From Azoarcus sp031556475 (lineage in GTDB: Bacteria; Pseudomonadota; Gammaproteobacteria; Burkholderiales; Rhodocyclaceae), in contig JAVBSY010000002.1 in the NCBI GenBank assembly GCA_031556475.1, positions 15,442-79,441 on the forward strand: a stretch of 64,000 bases of DNA, in the 5' to 3' direction. Shown piece after piece: positions 26,673 to 35,900 of this stretch (position 1 is the first letter of the stretch; each line of letters starts with the position of its first letter). The position numbers and the translations under genes are program-made. The notes beneath the pieces are model-generated. The model ran no database searches. It saw only the letters and a list, made by a program, of their open reading frames with translations, and had not been told where the DNA came from.

Positions 26673-27089
26673 CTAAGCAGATAAAGCCATGCGCAGCCGC
26701 GCAGCCATGTCCTCCAAGGCTTCACGCGGAGGATTTTTCACTGGCCACGCGAGATCCATGCCATCGCCTTCCCAACGCGGCAAGACATGGATGTGAAAGT
26801 GGAACACCGTCTGCGCGCCTGCCTTTTCGTTGGCCTGGAACAGTGTCACGCCTTCGCAGCCGAACGCTGCCTTGGCCGCTTTCGCCATGCGCGTGGCAGT
26901 ACGGAACACCGCCCCGGCAAGATCGGCATCAAGCGCATAGATATTCTCCCGGTGCGGCTTCACGATCACCAGCATGTGCCCTGGATTGACCGACTGGATA
27001 TCCATGATCACCAGGGTCAGATCGTCTTCGTACACCTTCGACGCTGGCAATTCGCCCCGCACGATGCGGCAGAACACGCAATCATCCAT
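26673..27089 (-). CDS. HIT-family nucleotide-binding protein
   Basis: The 138-residue product is a histidine-triad hydrolase: CVFCRIVRGELPASKVYED at the start, NPGHMLVIVKPH in the middle and the active-site HFHIHVLPRW near residue 98. HIT proteins cleave nucleoside phosphoramidates or dinucleoside polyphosphates. It lies downstream of apaH, another dinucleotide hydrolase, on the same strand, which hints at a shared role in dinucleotide turnover. The Shine-Dalgarno is AAGGAG just upstream of the ATG. Confidence 0.94.
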   Translation of the reverse strand: MDDCVFCRIVRGELPASKVYEDDLTLVIMDIQSVNPGHMLVIVKPHRENIYALDADLAGAVFRTATRMAKAAKAAFGCEGVTLFQANEKAGAQTVFHFHIHVLPRWEGDGMDLAWPVKNPPREALEDMAARLRMALSA

Positions 27090-27157
27090 TTTTTTCTCCT
27101 TTTTTTCCCTGACATATCTTTATCCACTCTTCCCGCGACACTGCCTGCATGCCGAGT

Positions 27158-27955
27158 TCAAGCCCGCGCCTGAAACACCTCGCCATCGTCGAGGCGTAGA
27201 GCAGTCAAAACCCCTCCCCAGACACAACCTGAATCGAGAGCGATCACACCATCGCCACGATAAAACCCCAATGCCGACCAATGCCCGCAAACGATCGTGT
27301 GCGTATGCGATAAACGTCCCGGCACGCGGAACCAGGGCACTGTGTCCGGTGGCGCCTGATCCGGCGGTCCCTTGGCGCGCAGAGCCATACGCCCGTCCAG
27401 AGAGCAAAAACGCAGGCGAGTCAATGCGTTGACGATCACCCGCAGGCGATCCCAGCCGGAAAGCTCGTCCGACCAGCGTTCCGGGCGATTGCCGGCCAAG
27501 TGACACAAAAAAACGTTCGCATCCGGTCCCGTCAACGCGGCACTCACCTCGCCAGCCAATGCCGCCGCCTGCGTAACAGGCCATGCGGGCAGCAAGCCAG
27601 CGTGGAGCAAGGCGTAATCGCCCTCGACATGCATCAATGGCCTCCGCGCCAACCAATCGAGAAGCTCCTCCCGATCGGGCGCAGCCAGTATCTGCGACAA
27701 CGTGTCGTCTTTACCCTGCCGCACGGCCCCCGCAGCCAACATCAACAGGTAAAGATCGTGATTGCCGAGCACGACCGTCGCGGCATTTCCCAAATCACGC
27801 AGAAAACGCAGCGCCTGCAAGGACTCCGGACCGCGATTGACAATGTCGCCAACCACCCACAACCGGTCGACAGCGGGATCGAACGCGCACAGATCGAGAA
27901 TGCGAAGCAGCGCCGACTGGCAGCCTTGAATATCGCCGACGGCGTAAATCGCCAT
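27158..27955 (-). CDS. apaH: ApaH, symmetrical bis(5'-nucleosyl)-tetraphosphatase
   Basis: ApaH splits Ap4A into two ADP and also removes Np4 caps from RNA. The 265-residue product is a PPP-family metallophosphatase with the motif series AVGDIQGC (residue 5), VVGDIVNRGPES (about 34), VVLGNHDLYLL (about 61), LLHAGLLPAW (about 116) and the late ICGHWSALGFY and ALDSGCVWGG. Length matches the family. It lies between the WbpM-type gene and the HIT gene, all on the minus strand. Confidence 0.96.
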   Translation of the reverse strand: MAIYAVGDIQGCQSALLRILDLCAFDPAVDRLWVVGDIVNRGPESLQALRFLRDLGNAATVVLGNHDLYLLMLAAGAVRQGKDDTLSQILAAPDREELLDWLARRPLMHVEGDYALLHAGLLPAWPVTQAAALAGEVSAALTGPDANVFLCHLAGNRPERWSDELSGWDRLRVIVNALTRLRFCSLDGRMALRAKGPPDQAPPDTVPWFRVPGRLSHTHTIVCGHWSALGFYRGDGVIALDSGCVWGGVLTALRLDDGEVFQARA

Positions 27956-27988
27956 TTACTTCAAAGCCTTCTGGATGCTTCCAGGCGC

Positions 27989-29863
27989 TCAGGCCCGCTT
28001 TGCTGCGCCACCATCGACGACCGTCAGCAACGGGCGGCGCAGCAGCGGCTGGTATTCCTCGATCCATTGCGCCAACGCGGTTTTTACTTCATCGTCGGAC
28101 AGAAGACGGGACTGCACCAGCCAAGGCAAGACCGTTTCGAGGAAATTCGACGGCACCTTGCGCGCTTTTGCCACCCGCAACTTGGGATGTGGCGTCTTCC
28201 GCGTATGTTCTTCATCGGCCAGCAGTTCTTCGTACAGTTTCTCGCCAGGACGCAGGCCGGTGTATTCGATCCGTATATCGTCTTCGGTATAGCCCGACAA
28301 CCGGATCATGTTGCGCGCCAGATCGACGATGCGGACGGGCTCGCCCATCTCCATGACGAAAATCTCCCCGCCTTCGCCCATCGTCGCCGCCTGCAGCACC
28401 AATTGCACCGCCTCGTCGACAGACATGAAATAGCGGGTAATTTCCGGGTGCGTGACCGTTACCGGACCGCCACGAGCGATCTGCTCCTGGAAGAGCGGGA
28501 TGACGCTGCCAGTGCTGCCCAACACATTGCCGAAACGCACCATTTCAAACTGCGTCCGGTTCGTGCCGCCGTGCATGGCCTGGCAGATCATTTCCGCAAG
28601 GCGCTTGGTCGCCCCCATGACATTGGTCGGATTTACCGCCTTGTCGGTCGAAATCAGAATGAAGCGCTCGATTTCGAACTCGCACGCCACGCTGCTGAGA
28701 ATGTAGGTGCCCAGTACGTTGTTCCGCACCGCCTGCCACGCGTTGTCGACTTCCAGCATCGGCACATGCTTGTACGCGGCAGCGTGGAACACGATGTGAG
28801 GACCATGCTGACGGAATATTTCGCGCAAACGTTCGCGGTCTTTCACGTCGCCCAGAATCGGCACGACAGGCAAACCCGGACGGTGCTGCCGGCACCACTG
28901 TTCGATCGAATACAGCGCGTACTCGCTTTGCTCCAGCAAAACCAGCTTCGCCGGCTGAAAGCGCGCCAATTGCTGGCACAGTTCGGAGCCGATCGACCCC
29001 CCCGCTCCGGTCACAACCACCACTTTGTCTTTGAGCAGCGCCTGTACATGCGGCGTATCGATCCAGACCGGGTCGCGCCCGAGCAGATCATCGATTTCCA
29101 CACGGCGGACATGGGAGACCGTAACCAATCCCGCCATCACGTCTTCCACCCGCGGCACCGTCAGCGCTTCGACCCCCGCCTGCATTGCAAGCTGCGTCGC
29201 CACCCGGCGCGCCTCCTCGGATGCGGAGGGAATAGCGAGAATCGCATGCTTGGCATGGTAATTTCTTGCCACTTCAGCCAAGGCACTTATTGGCCCGAGC
29301 ACACGGCATCCACCGATATCCCGTCCCCACTTGCCACGATCATCATCGAGCAGGGCAACCACTCGCCAGGCGTTGCTCTGGCTCAATTCCCTGACCAGCA
29401 TCGCCGCCGTCCGCCCCGCGCCGACGACAACGACCGGCCGCCCCGTATCTACCTGACTGCCATGCAAATGGCCTTCTTTCCATAACCGGTATATCACTCG
29501 TCCGCCACCCATGAGCATGATGAGGGACATCGGATAGAGCGCGAACACAGACCGCGGCACCGCCGGTTCGGGGTGGAACATGACCACGAACACGGCAAGC
29601 GCGAGTACCGAGCCACCTATCGCACGAAGCAGCCGTTTCAGATCGGGCAGACTGGCAAACACCCACAGGCCACGGTACAGACCAGCCCAACGGCACAACA
29701 GAGCATGAAACGGCAGCAGCCAAAGCGCGCCAGCCCAAAACGTTGCGGAATATTCCGGTTGCCAAGTGAAATTGAAGCGGAGCAGGAATCCACCCATCCA
29801 GGCGACGAGGGCGCATACGAGATCGAAAACGAATACCAGGGCAGAACGATTGATCGCTATCAT
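27989..29863 (-). CDS. WbpM/CapD-type UDP-GlcNAc 4,6-dehydratase (membrane-bound)
   Basis: From the ATG at 29863 the product has about 624 residues. Four N-terminal membrane helices (about 1-130) precede a CoA-binding-like Rossmann domain (VVVVGAGRTAAMLV, about 145) and a SDR dehydratase domain with VVVTGAGGSIGSELCQQL (about 285) and a family-typical ISTDKAVNPTNVMGATKR segment. These enzymes convert UDP-GlcNAc to UDP-4-keto-6-deoxy sugar, the precursor of QuiNAc or FucNAc. The neighbours, a sugar reductase and a WecA-like transferase, complete a WbpV-WbpL-WbpM type set. An upstream TTG at 29890 is less likely as start. Confidence 0.93.
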   Translation of the reverse strand: MIAINRSALVFVFDLVCALVAWMGGFLLRFNFTWQPEYSATFWAGALWLLPFHALLCRWAGLYRGLWVFASLPDLKRLLRAIGGSVLALAVFVVMFHPEPAVPRSVFALYPMSLIMLMGGGRVIYRLWKEGHLHGSQVDTGRPVVVVGAGRTAAMLVRELSQSNAWRVVALLDDDRGKWGRDIGGCRVLGPISALAEVARNYHAKHAILAIPSASEEARRVATQLAMQAGVEALTVPRVEDVMAGLVTVSHVRRVEIDDLLGRDPVWIDTPHVQALLKDKVVVVTGAGGSIGSELCQQLARFQPAKLVLLEQSEYALYSIEQWCRQHRPGLPVVPILGDVKDRERLREIFRQHGPHIVFHAAAYKHVPMLEVDNAWQAVRNNVLGTYILSSVACEFEIERFILISTDKAVNPTNVMGATKRLAEMICQAMHGGTNRTQFEMVRFGNVLGSTGSVIPLFQEQIARGGPVTVTHPEITRYFMSVDEAVQLVLQAATMGEGGEIFVMEMGEPVRIVDLARNMIRLSGYTEDDIRIEYTGLRPGEKLYEELLADEEHTRKTPHPKLRVAKARKVPSNFLETVLPWLVQSRLLSDDEVKTALAQWIEEYQPLLRRPLLTVVDGGAAKRA

Positions 29864-30032
29864 CAAGAATCCGCAATGTATGCGCCACAACCAGAAGAGC
29901 GCGCGTTCGGACGGGTCGGAAGCTCCGTTTTTTTCATCTCCGCACCCCGTTTATTTTCATCAGTCTTGGCCGGTCGTACTTGACGGTCATTTTCCCAACA
30001 CCATCGCTCGCATGCCAAACCCATGGCCCACG

Positions 30033-31022
30033 CTAAATCTTCACCCCAGTGCGCGCATTATGAGTTCGCCAGCGGCAATCGATCCACAAGCCTAGCGCGA
30101 AAATCGCCGCAAAGCAGCTTGCGATTGTAACCGCTCTCGACGCCCCCCTCTCATTCACAGCCAATAAAGCCCCGCCAGCGCATAAAATCATGACAGAATA
30201 ATAGACCATCGCGGTCCGCACATGCCCAAAACCACTACGCACCAAACGCTGATAATAGTGATCGCGGTGCGCCTCCCAAAAACGTTCCCGACGCCAGATC
30301 CGGCGCCCCAACGTTACCGATGCATCAGCAATGAACGGGGCAAAGACCACAACAGGGAACCAGCCAGGCCAGACACCCGCCGCCCATCCCGCTATGCCGA
30401 GCGCACCAGCCATGAAGCCGCATGGAATGGAGCCTGCATCGCCGAGGAAAACACGGCCACGCGGAAAATTGAATAATAGAAAACCCGTACTTGCGCCGGC
30501 CAATGCAACTGACGCAAACGCCAGGCCGCTTTCCCCCGACAAGGCCGCAGAACAGGCGTAAGCCAAAAACCCGCTTACCGCCATTCCCCCTGCCATTCCG
30601 TTGGAACCATCCATGAAATTGAACAGGTTGATGCCCCAGGCCACGGCAATCGACAGCCCCACCAGCAAGACGAGCGACGGCCAACCCAGCACACCTCCCA
30701 GACAAAGCCCGGCAACGCAAAGGTGCAGCACCAAGCGCAATGCGGAAGGCACCCCCCAGCGGTCGTCGAAATAGGACACCGCTGCCAGCACCAGGACGCC
30801 ACCACTCAGCCAGATCCCACCCCCCGTCCACACACCGCACAACAGCGCTGCCGGCACGACCCCCCAACCACCAATGCGCGGAATCGGGTGAACGTGCAAG
30901 GAACGGTGATTCGGCTCGTCCATGGCAATACGCCACGCCAGGCCCGAACGCAACAGCAGCGCGATGCCCGCAGCGGAGCACAGTGCCGCGACGACAAAGC
31001 GAACGACCGACTCGATCAACAT
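30033..31022 (-). CDS. WecA/WbpL-type undecaprenyl-phosphate sugar-phosphate transferase
   Basis: The 329-residue polytopic protein belongs to the MraY/WecA family. Motifs: RSLHVHPIPRIGG after the first helix, YFDDRWG with the Asp pair, NLFNFMDGSNGMAGG, FLGDAGSIPCGF, and FWEAHRDHYYQRLV in the last cytoplasmic loop, which is typical of WbpL-like enzymes. It would place the first sugar phosphate, probably FucNAc or QuiNAc given its neighbours, on undecaprenyl phosphate at the cytoplasmic face. The start overlaps the end of the upstream epimerase gene by 7 nt. Confidence 0.93.
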   Translation of the reverse strand: MLIESVVRFVVAALCSAAGIALLLRSGLAWRIAMDEPNHRSLHVHPIPRIGGWGVVPAALLCGVWTGGGIWLSGGVLVLAAVSYFDDRWGVPSALRLVLHLCVAGLCLGGVLGWPSLVLLVGLSIAVAWGINLFNFMDGSNGMAGGMAVSGFLAYACSAALSGESGLAFASVALAGASTGFLLFNFPRGRVFLGDAGSIPCGFMAGALGIAGWAAGVWPGWFPVVVFAPFIADASVTLGRRIWRRERFWEAHRDHYYQRLVRSGFGHVRTAMVYYSVMILCAGGALLAVNERGASRAVTIASCFAAIFALGLWIDCRWRTHNARTGVKI

Positions 31023-31996
31023 CGCTGCGACGATGCCTGATTGACGGACAACATTTCACGCAGCCCCGTGGCTAAATCGATCCGCGCGGACCACCCCATT
31101 TCCCGCTGCATCTTCTCCGTCGAGTACCAAGCGGAACCAAGCAGACGATCATAGACTTCGTGCCCGAAGGGCAAAGACAGGCCGCTGACGGCTGTAGCCA
31201 AATCACAACACCACGCCATACCGCGCAGTACCTGCCGTGGAACCCTCACCCGAACCGGCGGCAAGCCAAGCGCCTCCCGGATGGCGTCATACACGGCACG
31301 CCCCGAATAAGCATCGGCATGCGCAAGAATGTAGGCCTCGCACTCCCCTGGCCGCCCGCCCTGCTCACCCGCCAACCTTAGCGCATCGACCACATCGTCC
31401 ACATGCACGAACGAGCGGCGGTTCCCTGTCTCCGGCAGGGGAGGAAACGCTCCGCGACGAATCGCCTCGACCATGCGCGGCAGGTTCCCCCGGCCACCCG
31501 CCCCGTAGACCATCGCAGGGCGCAGCGCCACCGCCCTCATGGCGGTACCGCGACAAATTCGCGCAAGCGCAACTTCCGCCTCGCACTTGGCGCGCCCGTA
31601 GTCCGAATCGGGCGGTACCGACCAGGTTTCGTCGATACAGGCATCGCCTCCCGGCCCCATGGCCTTCACGCTCGACAACGCCACGAATGCAGTCACGCCG
31701 GCCCTGGCCGCCGCTTCGCCAACCACTTTTACCGCGTCGAGATTCCCTGCACGGTTGAGCGCCGCCATCGCATCCTGCTTCATCCGCATCGCATGGGCAA
31801 AACCGGCACAGTGATAAACCGTGGTCACCCCTGTACAGGCACGCGCCGCCGCCGCGGCATCACAAATGTCCCCCACGACGGTTTCCACGCCGAGTACCGG
31901 CCGCCGGGCGAACGCTCGCACCTCGCGGCCGGAAGCCCGCAACGACGTCAATAAGCGCGAGCCGATGAAACCCGTCGCGCCCGTAATCAATTCCAT
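31016..31996 (-). CDS. NAD-dependent epimerase/reductase (WbpV-like) for nucleotide sugars
   Basis: From the ATG at 31996 (MELITGATGFIGSRLL) the product has 326 residues of the extended SDR fold. The NAD loop is GATGFIGS, the catalytic motif is SDYGRAKCEAE (Tyr and Lys, about residue 142), and FVHVDDVVDALRLA follows. In P. aeruginosa-type clusters such a protein reduces UDP-4-keto-6-deoxy-GlcNAc to a 6-deoxy-HexNAc donor for the adjacent WecA-like transferase. The exact stereochemistry is not predictable. The longer open frame to 32131 is rejected because it precedes the nucleotide loop with unrelated sequence. Confidence 0.9.
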   Translation of the reverse strand: MELITGATGFIGSRLLTSLRASGREVRAFARRPVLGVETVVGDICDAAAAARACTGVTTVYHCAGFAHAMRMKQDAMAALNRAGNLDAVKVVGEAAARAGVTAFVALSSVKAMGPGGDACIDETWSVPPDSDYGRAKCEAEVALARICRGTAMRAVALRPAMVYGAGGRGNLPRMVEAIRRGAFPPLPETGNRRSFVHVDDVVDALRLAGEQGGRPGECEAYILAHADAYSGRAVYDAIREALGLPPVRVRVPRQVLRGMAWCCDLATAVSGLSLPFGHEVYDRLLGSAWYSTEKMQREMGWSARIDLATGLREMLSVNQASSQRC

Positions 31997-32000
31997 GCGT

Positions 32001-32831
32001 CTACCACCATTTCCAGCCATGGACAGAAAAAAAACGCACGCCTGAGCGCACGAACAAGCCCACATGCCGCCAACCCTTCGATGCCGCTCCACCGCCATGG
32101 TGGACGATGCGCACGGCCGGCACGCACGCAAGCCGGCCGTATCTGGCTGCCCGCAAGCTCAGATCAAAATCCTCGAAATACAGGAAATAACGCGGATCGA
32201 ATCCGCCCAGGCGCAGCAAAACCGACGTTCTGAACAGCATGAAACAGCCACTAACAACGGTGGGATCCCATAGCACCCCTGTTCCCACATCGCGCATTTC
32301 ATAATGTTCGATGACATCCGCAAAGCGACGCCGCACCCACACCGGCATGAAGCCGCGCAGCAGCAAAACCGCCACCGTCGGATAGCGTTTGCACAAGGGT
32401 TGCGGACGGCCGTCGTCCCAATGCGCGGAAGGCGACAGCAGAACGCAATCCGGATGGCGCCGCAGAAAATCGAATGCCTCGTGCAATGCCTCGGGCGCAA
32501 GTTCCACATCCGGATTGAGTACGAGATGAAAATGGCTCGTCAATCCAGGCAGCGCCAGATCATGGCCGCGCCCGTAGCCCACGTTGCCCTGCCCATGAAT
32601 GAGATGTACGTCGAACGCAGCCTTCGGCATCTCGGCAAGTTCGGCCAAACCCGTCGTCCCGGCAGGCGTGTTGTCGATCACGAACAGATCACCGCCCGTC
32701 ACACCGGCCCGCACGGCGGCCTCCCCCAAAGTCACCAAGGTTCGCCGCAGCAAGGGAAGGTCAGGGCGATAAACGACGATGCTGACCGAAAATGACGCCC
32801 CCTCTCCACCCTCATCCAGGCTAGCGCTCAA
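32001..32831 (-). CDS. GT2 family glycosyltransferase
   Basis: The product is a GT-A enzyme: FSVSIVVYRPDLPLLRRTL, LFVIDNTPAG, GNVGYGRGHDLAL, the acidic motif LVLNPDVEL, CVLLSPSAHW, and YFLYFEDFDLSLRAARYGRLA as the catalytic-region signature. I start at a TTG at 32831 because GGGAG lies 6 nt upstream. The frame extends to a GTG at 32888 with no clear ribosome site, so the N terminus is uncertain. It is 4 nt upstream of the epimerase gene, in the same operon, and diverges from the large methyltransferase/glycosyltransferase gene. Confidence 0.88.
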   Translation of the reverse strand: MSASLDEGGEGASFSVSIVVYRPDLPLLRRTLVTLGEAAVRAGVTGGDLFVIDNTPAGTTGLAELAEMPKAAFDVHLIHGQGNVGYGRGHDLALPGLTSHFHLVLNPDVELAPEALHEAFDFLRRHPDCVLLSPSAHWDDGRPQPLCKRYPTVAVLLLRGFMPVWVRRRFADVIEHYEMRDVGTGVLWDPTVVSGCFMLFRTSVLLRLGGFDPRYFLYFEDFDLSLRAARYGRLACVPAVRIVHHGGGAASKGWRHVGLFVRSGVRFFSVHGWKWW

Positions 32832-32980
32832 ACGAATCTCCCAGGATAAAACAACGGTAAAAATCGGCGCACGATCGCATGACGACACCCCTGCCCCACA
32901 CCCTTATGCCCCATCATGCTAGATTCTCGTTTTTTTGAGTGCCGAGCAGGACTATCGGTGCTTGCCCAAGAGCCTGATTC

Positions 32981-35900
32981 ATGACGTTTTCCGGTAACGA
33001 CCTGCACATCTACGCCCGCAGCATCGATCCCGCACAACGCAGTTCCCTGTCGGTCATCGCCAGCAACATCCCTCCCGCCGCGCGCGTTCTCGACCTCGGC
33101 ACCGGCACCGGTGCGCTGGGGAAATACCTGCAGGCACGGCACCCCGGGTTCCTTATCGACGGCGTCACCTACAATCGGGAAGAGGCCGCTCAGGCAGCTT
33201 CCTATTATCGCCGCATCGAGGTCGACGACCTAGACACCTGCGAGCTTGCGTCCCTGTTTGACAGGGGCAGTTACGACTGCATCGTTTGCGCCGATGTTCT
33301 GGAGCACTTGCGCAACCCTGAACGTATCCTCGAAGCCTGCCGGCAACTGCTCGCCCCCAATGGTCGCTTACTGATTTCCGTACCGAACGCCGCCTACTGC
33401 GGCCTCATCGCCGAACTACTCGGCGGCGACTTCCGCTACCGTGAAGAAGGTCTGCTCGACCACACGCATCTGCGCTTCTTCACACGCCGTTCACTGCTGC
33501 GCTTTCTTGCCGATGCGAGCTGGCAAGCCGATACCGTCGAAACAGTCACAATCGACCTGCACGCTTCCGAATTCCGTTTCCCGTTCGACGCGCTGCCGCC
33601 GAGCGTCGCCCGCCACCTGTTGAGCGCACCGGACGCCCTCACCTACCAGTTCATCGCCGTCGCCCAATACAACCCCGACCAGGCATCCATCACCCACGAG
33701 CCGGCCGACGAAACCGCCGCCCTATCCACCGAACATGGCGAAGCCCGTTTCAGCGCCCGCCTTTACCTCGGCGGCGAACACGGATACACGGAGCACGACA
33801 AACTCACCGCCACCGGCATCATCGGGCAAACACGACAAATACTGTCTTTCGCCTTGCCCGCCACCACACCAACACGCTTGCGCCTCGACCCTGCGGACCG
33901 GTCCGGATTCCTCCATCTATACCGGCTACGGCTAAAGAACAGCGTCGGCGAGACCCTCTGGAGCTGGGAAGCCGGTCCAGGCGCACTGGAAGCATTCGAC
34001 GCCGCCGAGCACTGTGACATCGCTTTCGGCCAAGCGTGGTATACGACTCAGGCTGCCGTACTGCTCCTTTATGGCGACGACCCGCGCATCGAGCTTCCCA
34101 TACCGGAGCATGCCTTATCCGCCTGTGCCGGCGGCACATTCGAAGCGGAACTGGGTTGGCCCATGTCGGCGGATTATCTCGCTCTCTCCCATGCGGTCGG
34201 CGATTACGCTCACAAACTCGACGAACGCAGCGCGCAACTTTATTCAGCGCAGGTGCAACTTCATTCGGTGCAAGCACAAATCCACGATCTTGAGCAAACC
34301 CTGCAACACACCCTCGACCAAGCTCGCATTGAAGCCGATCGACAGCGTCTGGACCTCGAACGTCAACTTGCAGCCAATGAACGCCAAGCCGAGACACTTC
34401 ACGCTCTTTCGGCCCAATATCGCAACCTGCAACGCGAAAAGACCCATGTCACAGCCGAGCGGGATGGCCTTGCGGCCTATCTGCGTGGCATAGAGAATTC
34501 CACGGTCTTCCGCGCCACCCGTCCTCTGGTCCGGATCAAAATGTCCATAGATCGTCTGTTCAGCGGCCGGCAACGCGCCACACAACCATCGGATACCCAG
34601 GCAGTACAGCCCCCCGACCGCCCTGTAGACGTCATCGTCCCGGTTTACCGCGGACTCGATGACACTCGCCTCTGCATCGAGGCCGCACTCGCCGCCGTCA
34701 ACCGCACACCATTCCGTCTGGTCGTCATCAACGACGCCAGTCCGGAACAGGAAGTCACCGACTACCTACGCCAACTCCAAGACGGCGACGAACGTCTGCT
34801 GCTGCTCGAAAACGAACGCAACCTCGGCTTCGTCGCCACCGTCAATCGCGGCATGCGGCTTGCCGCCGACCGCGACGTCGTCCTGCTCAACAGCGATGCC
34901 GAAGTCGCCAACGACTGGCTGGATCGTCTGCGCCGCGCAGCCTGGTCCGACCGCCGCGTGGCCAGCGTCACTCCCTTCTCGAACAACGCCACCATCTGCA
35001 GCTATCCGCGCTTCTGCGCCGACAATGAACTACCGCCCGGCTACAACACAGCCGCATTGGACGCTCTGTTTGCAACCACCAATGCCGGTCAGGTTGAAGA
35101 CATTCCCACTGCCGTCGGCTTCTGCATGTACATCCGGCGCGACTGCCTGGACGCCATCGGCTTGTTCGATGTCGAACATTTCGGCAAAGGCTATGGCGAG
35201 GAAAACGATTTCTGCATGCGCGCACACAAAATCGGCTGGCGCAACCTGTTCGCGCTCGACACCTTTGTTCGGCACGCAGGCGGAGTCAGCTTCGGCGACA
35301 GCAAAAGCCCCAGAGAGCGTGAAGCCGGACAGATGCTATTACGGCTGCATCCCGAATACGATGCCATTGTTCATGCTCACATCGCCCGCGACCCCGCGCG
35401 CGAAGCGCGCCTGGCAGTCGACCTTGCCCGAGTCCGGGCCGCGCATCGTCCCGTCATTCTGGCCGTGCTGCACGGTCTTGGCGGCGGTACCGAACGCCAC
35501 GTCACAGAACTCGCAGCCCATCTGAACGGACATGCAAGCTTCTTCACCCTGCGCCCAGGCACGAACGGCGATACGCTACTAGAACTCATCGGCCCCGGCG
35601 AAGCTTTTCAACTCGCCTTTCGTCTACCCGAGGAGTTCGATAGTCTGCTCGACGCTCTGCGTGGCGTCGGCATCGCACACGTCCACTATCACCACCTGCT
35701 CGGCCATTCCCCGCTGGTGCGTGACATCCCCAACCGCCTCGGCCTCGCTTTCGATTTCACCGCTCACGATTTCTACACGCTTTGCCCGCAAATCTCGCTC
35801 ACCGACCACAACAACCGTTATTGCGGCGAGTCCGGCCCTCAACAATGCCACAACTGCCTGCGCCGCACCCCCGCCCCGGATGGCTCCAGCATCGAAACCT

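Noticed and set aside
27500..29485. 661-codon plus-strand ORF opposite apaH and the WbpM-like gene
   Set aside because: Long because of GC bias; random composition and fully opposite real genes.
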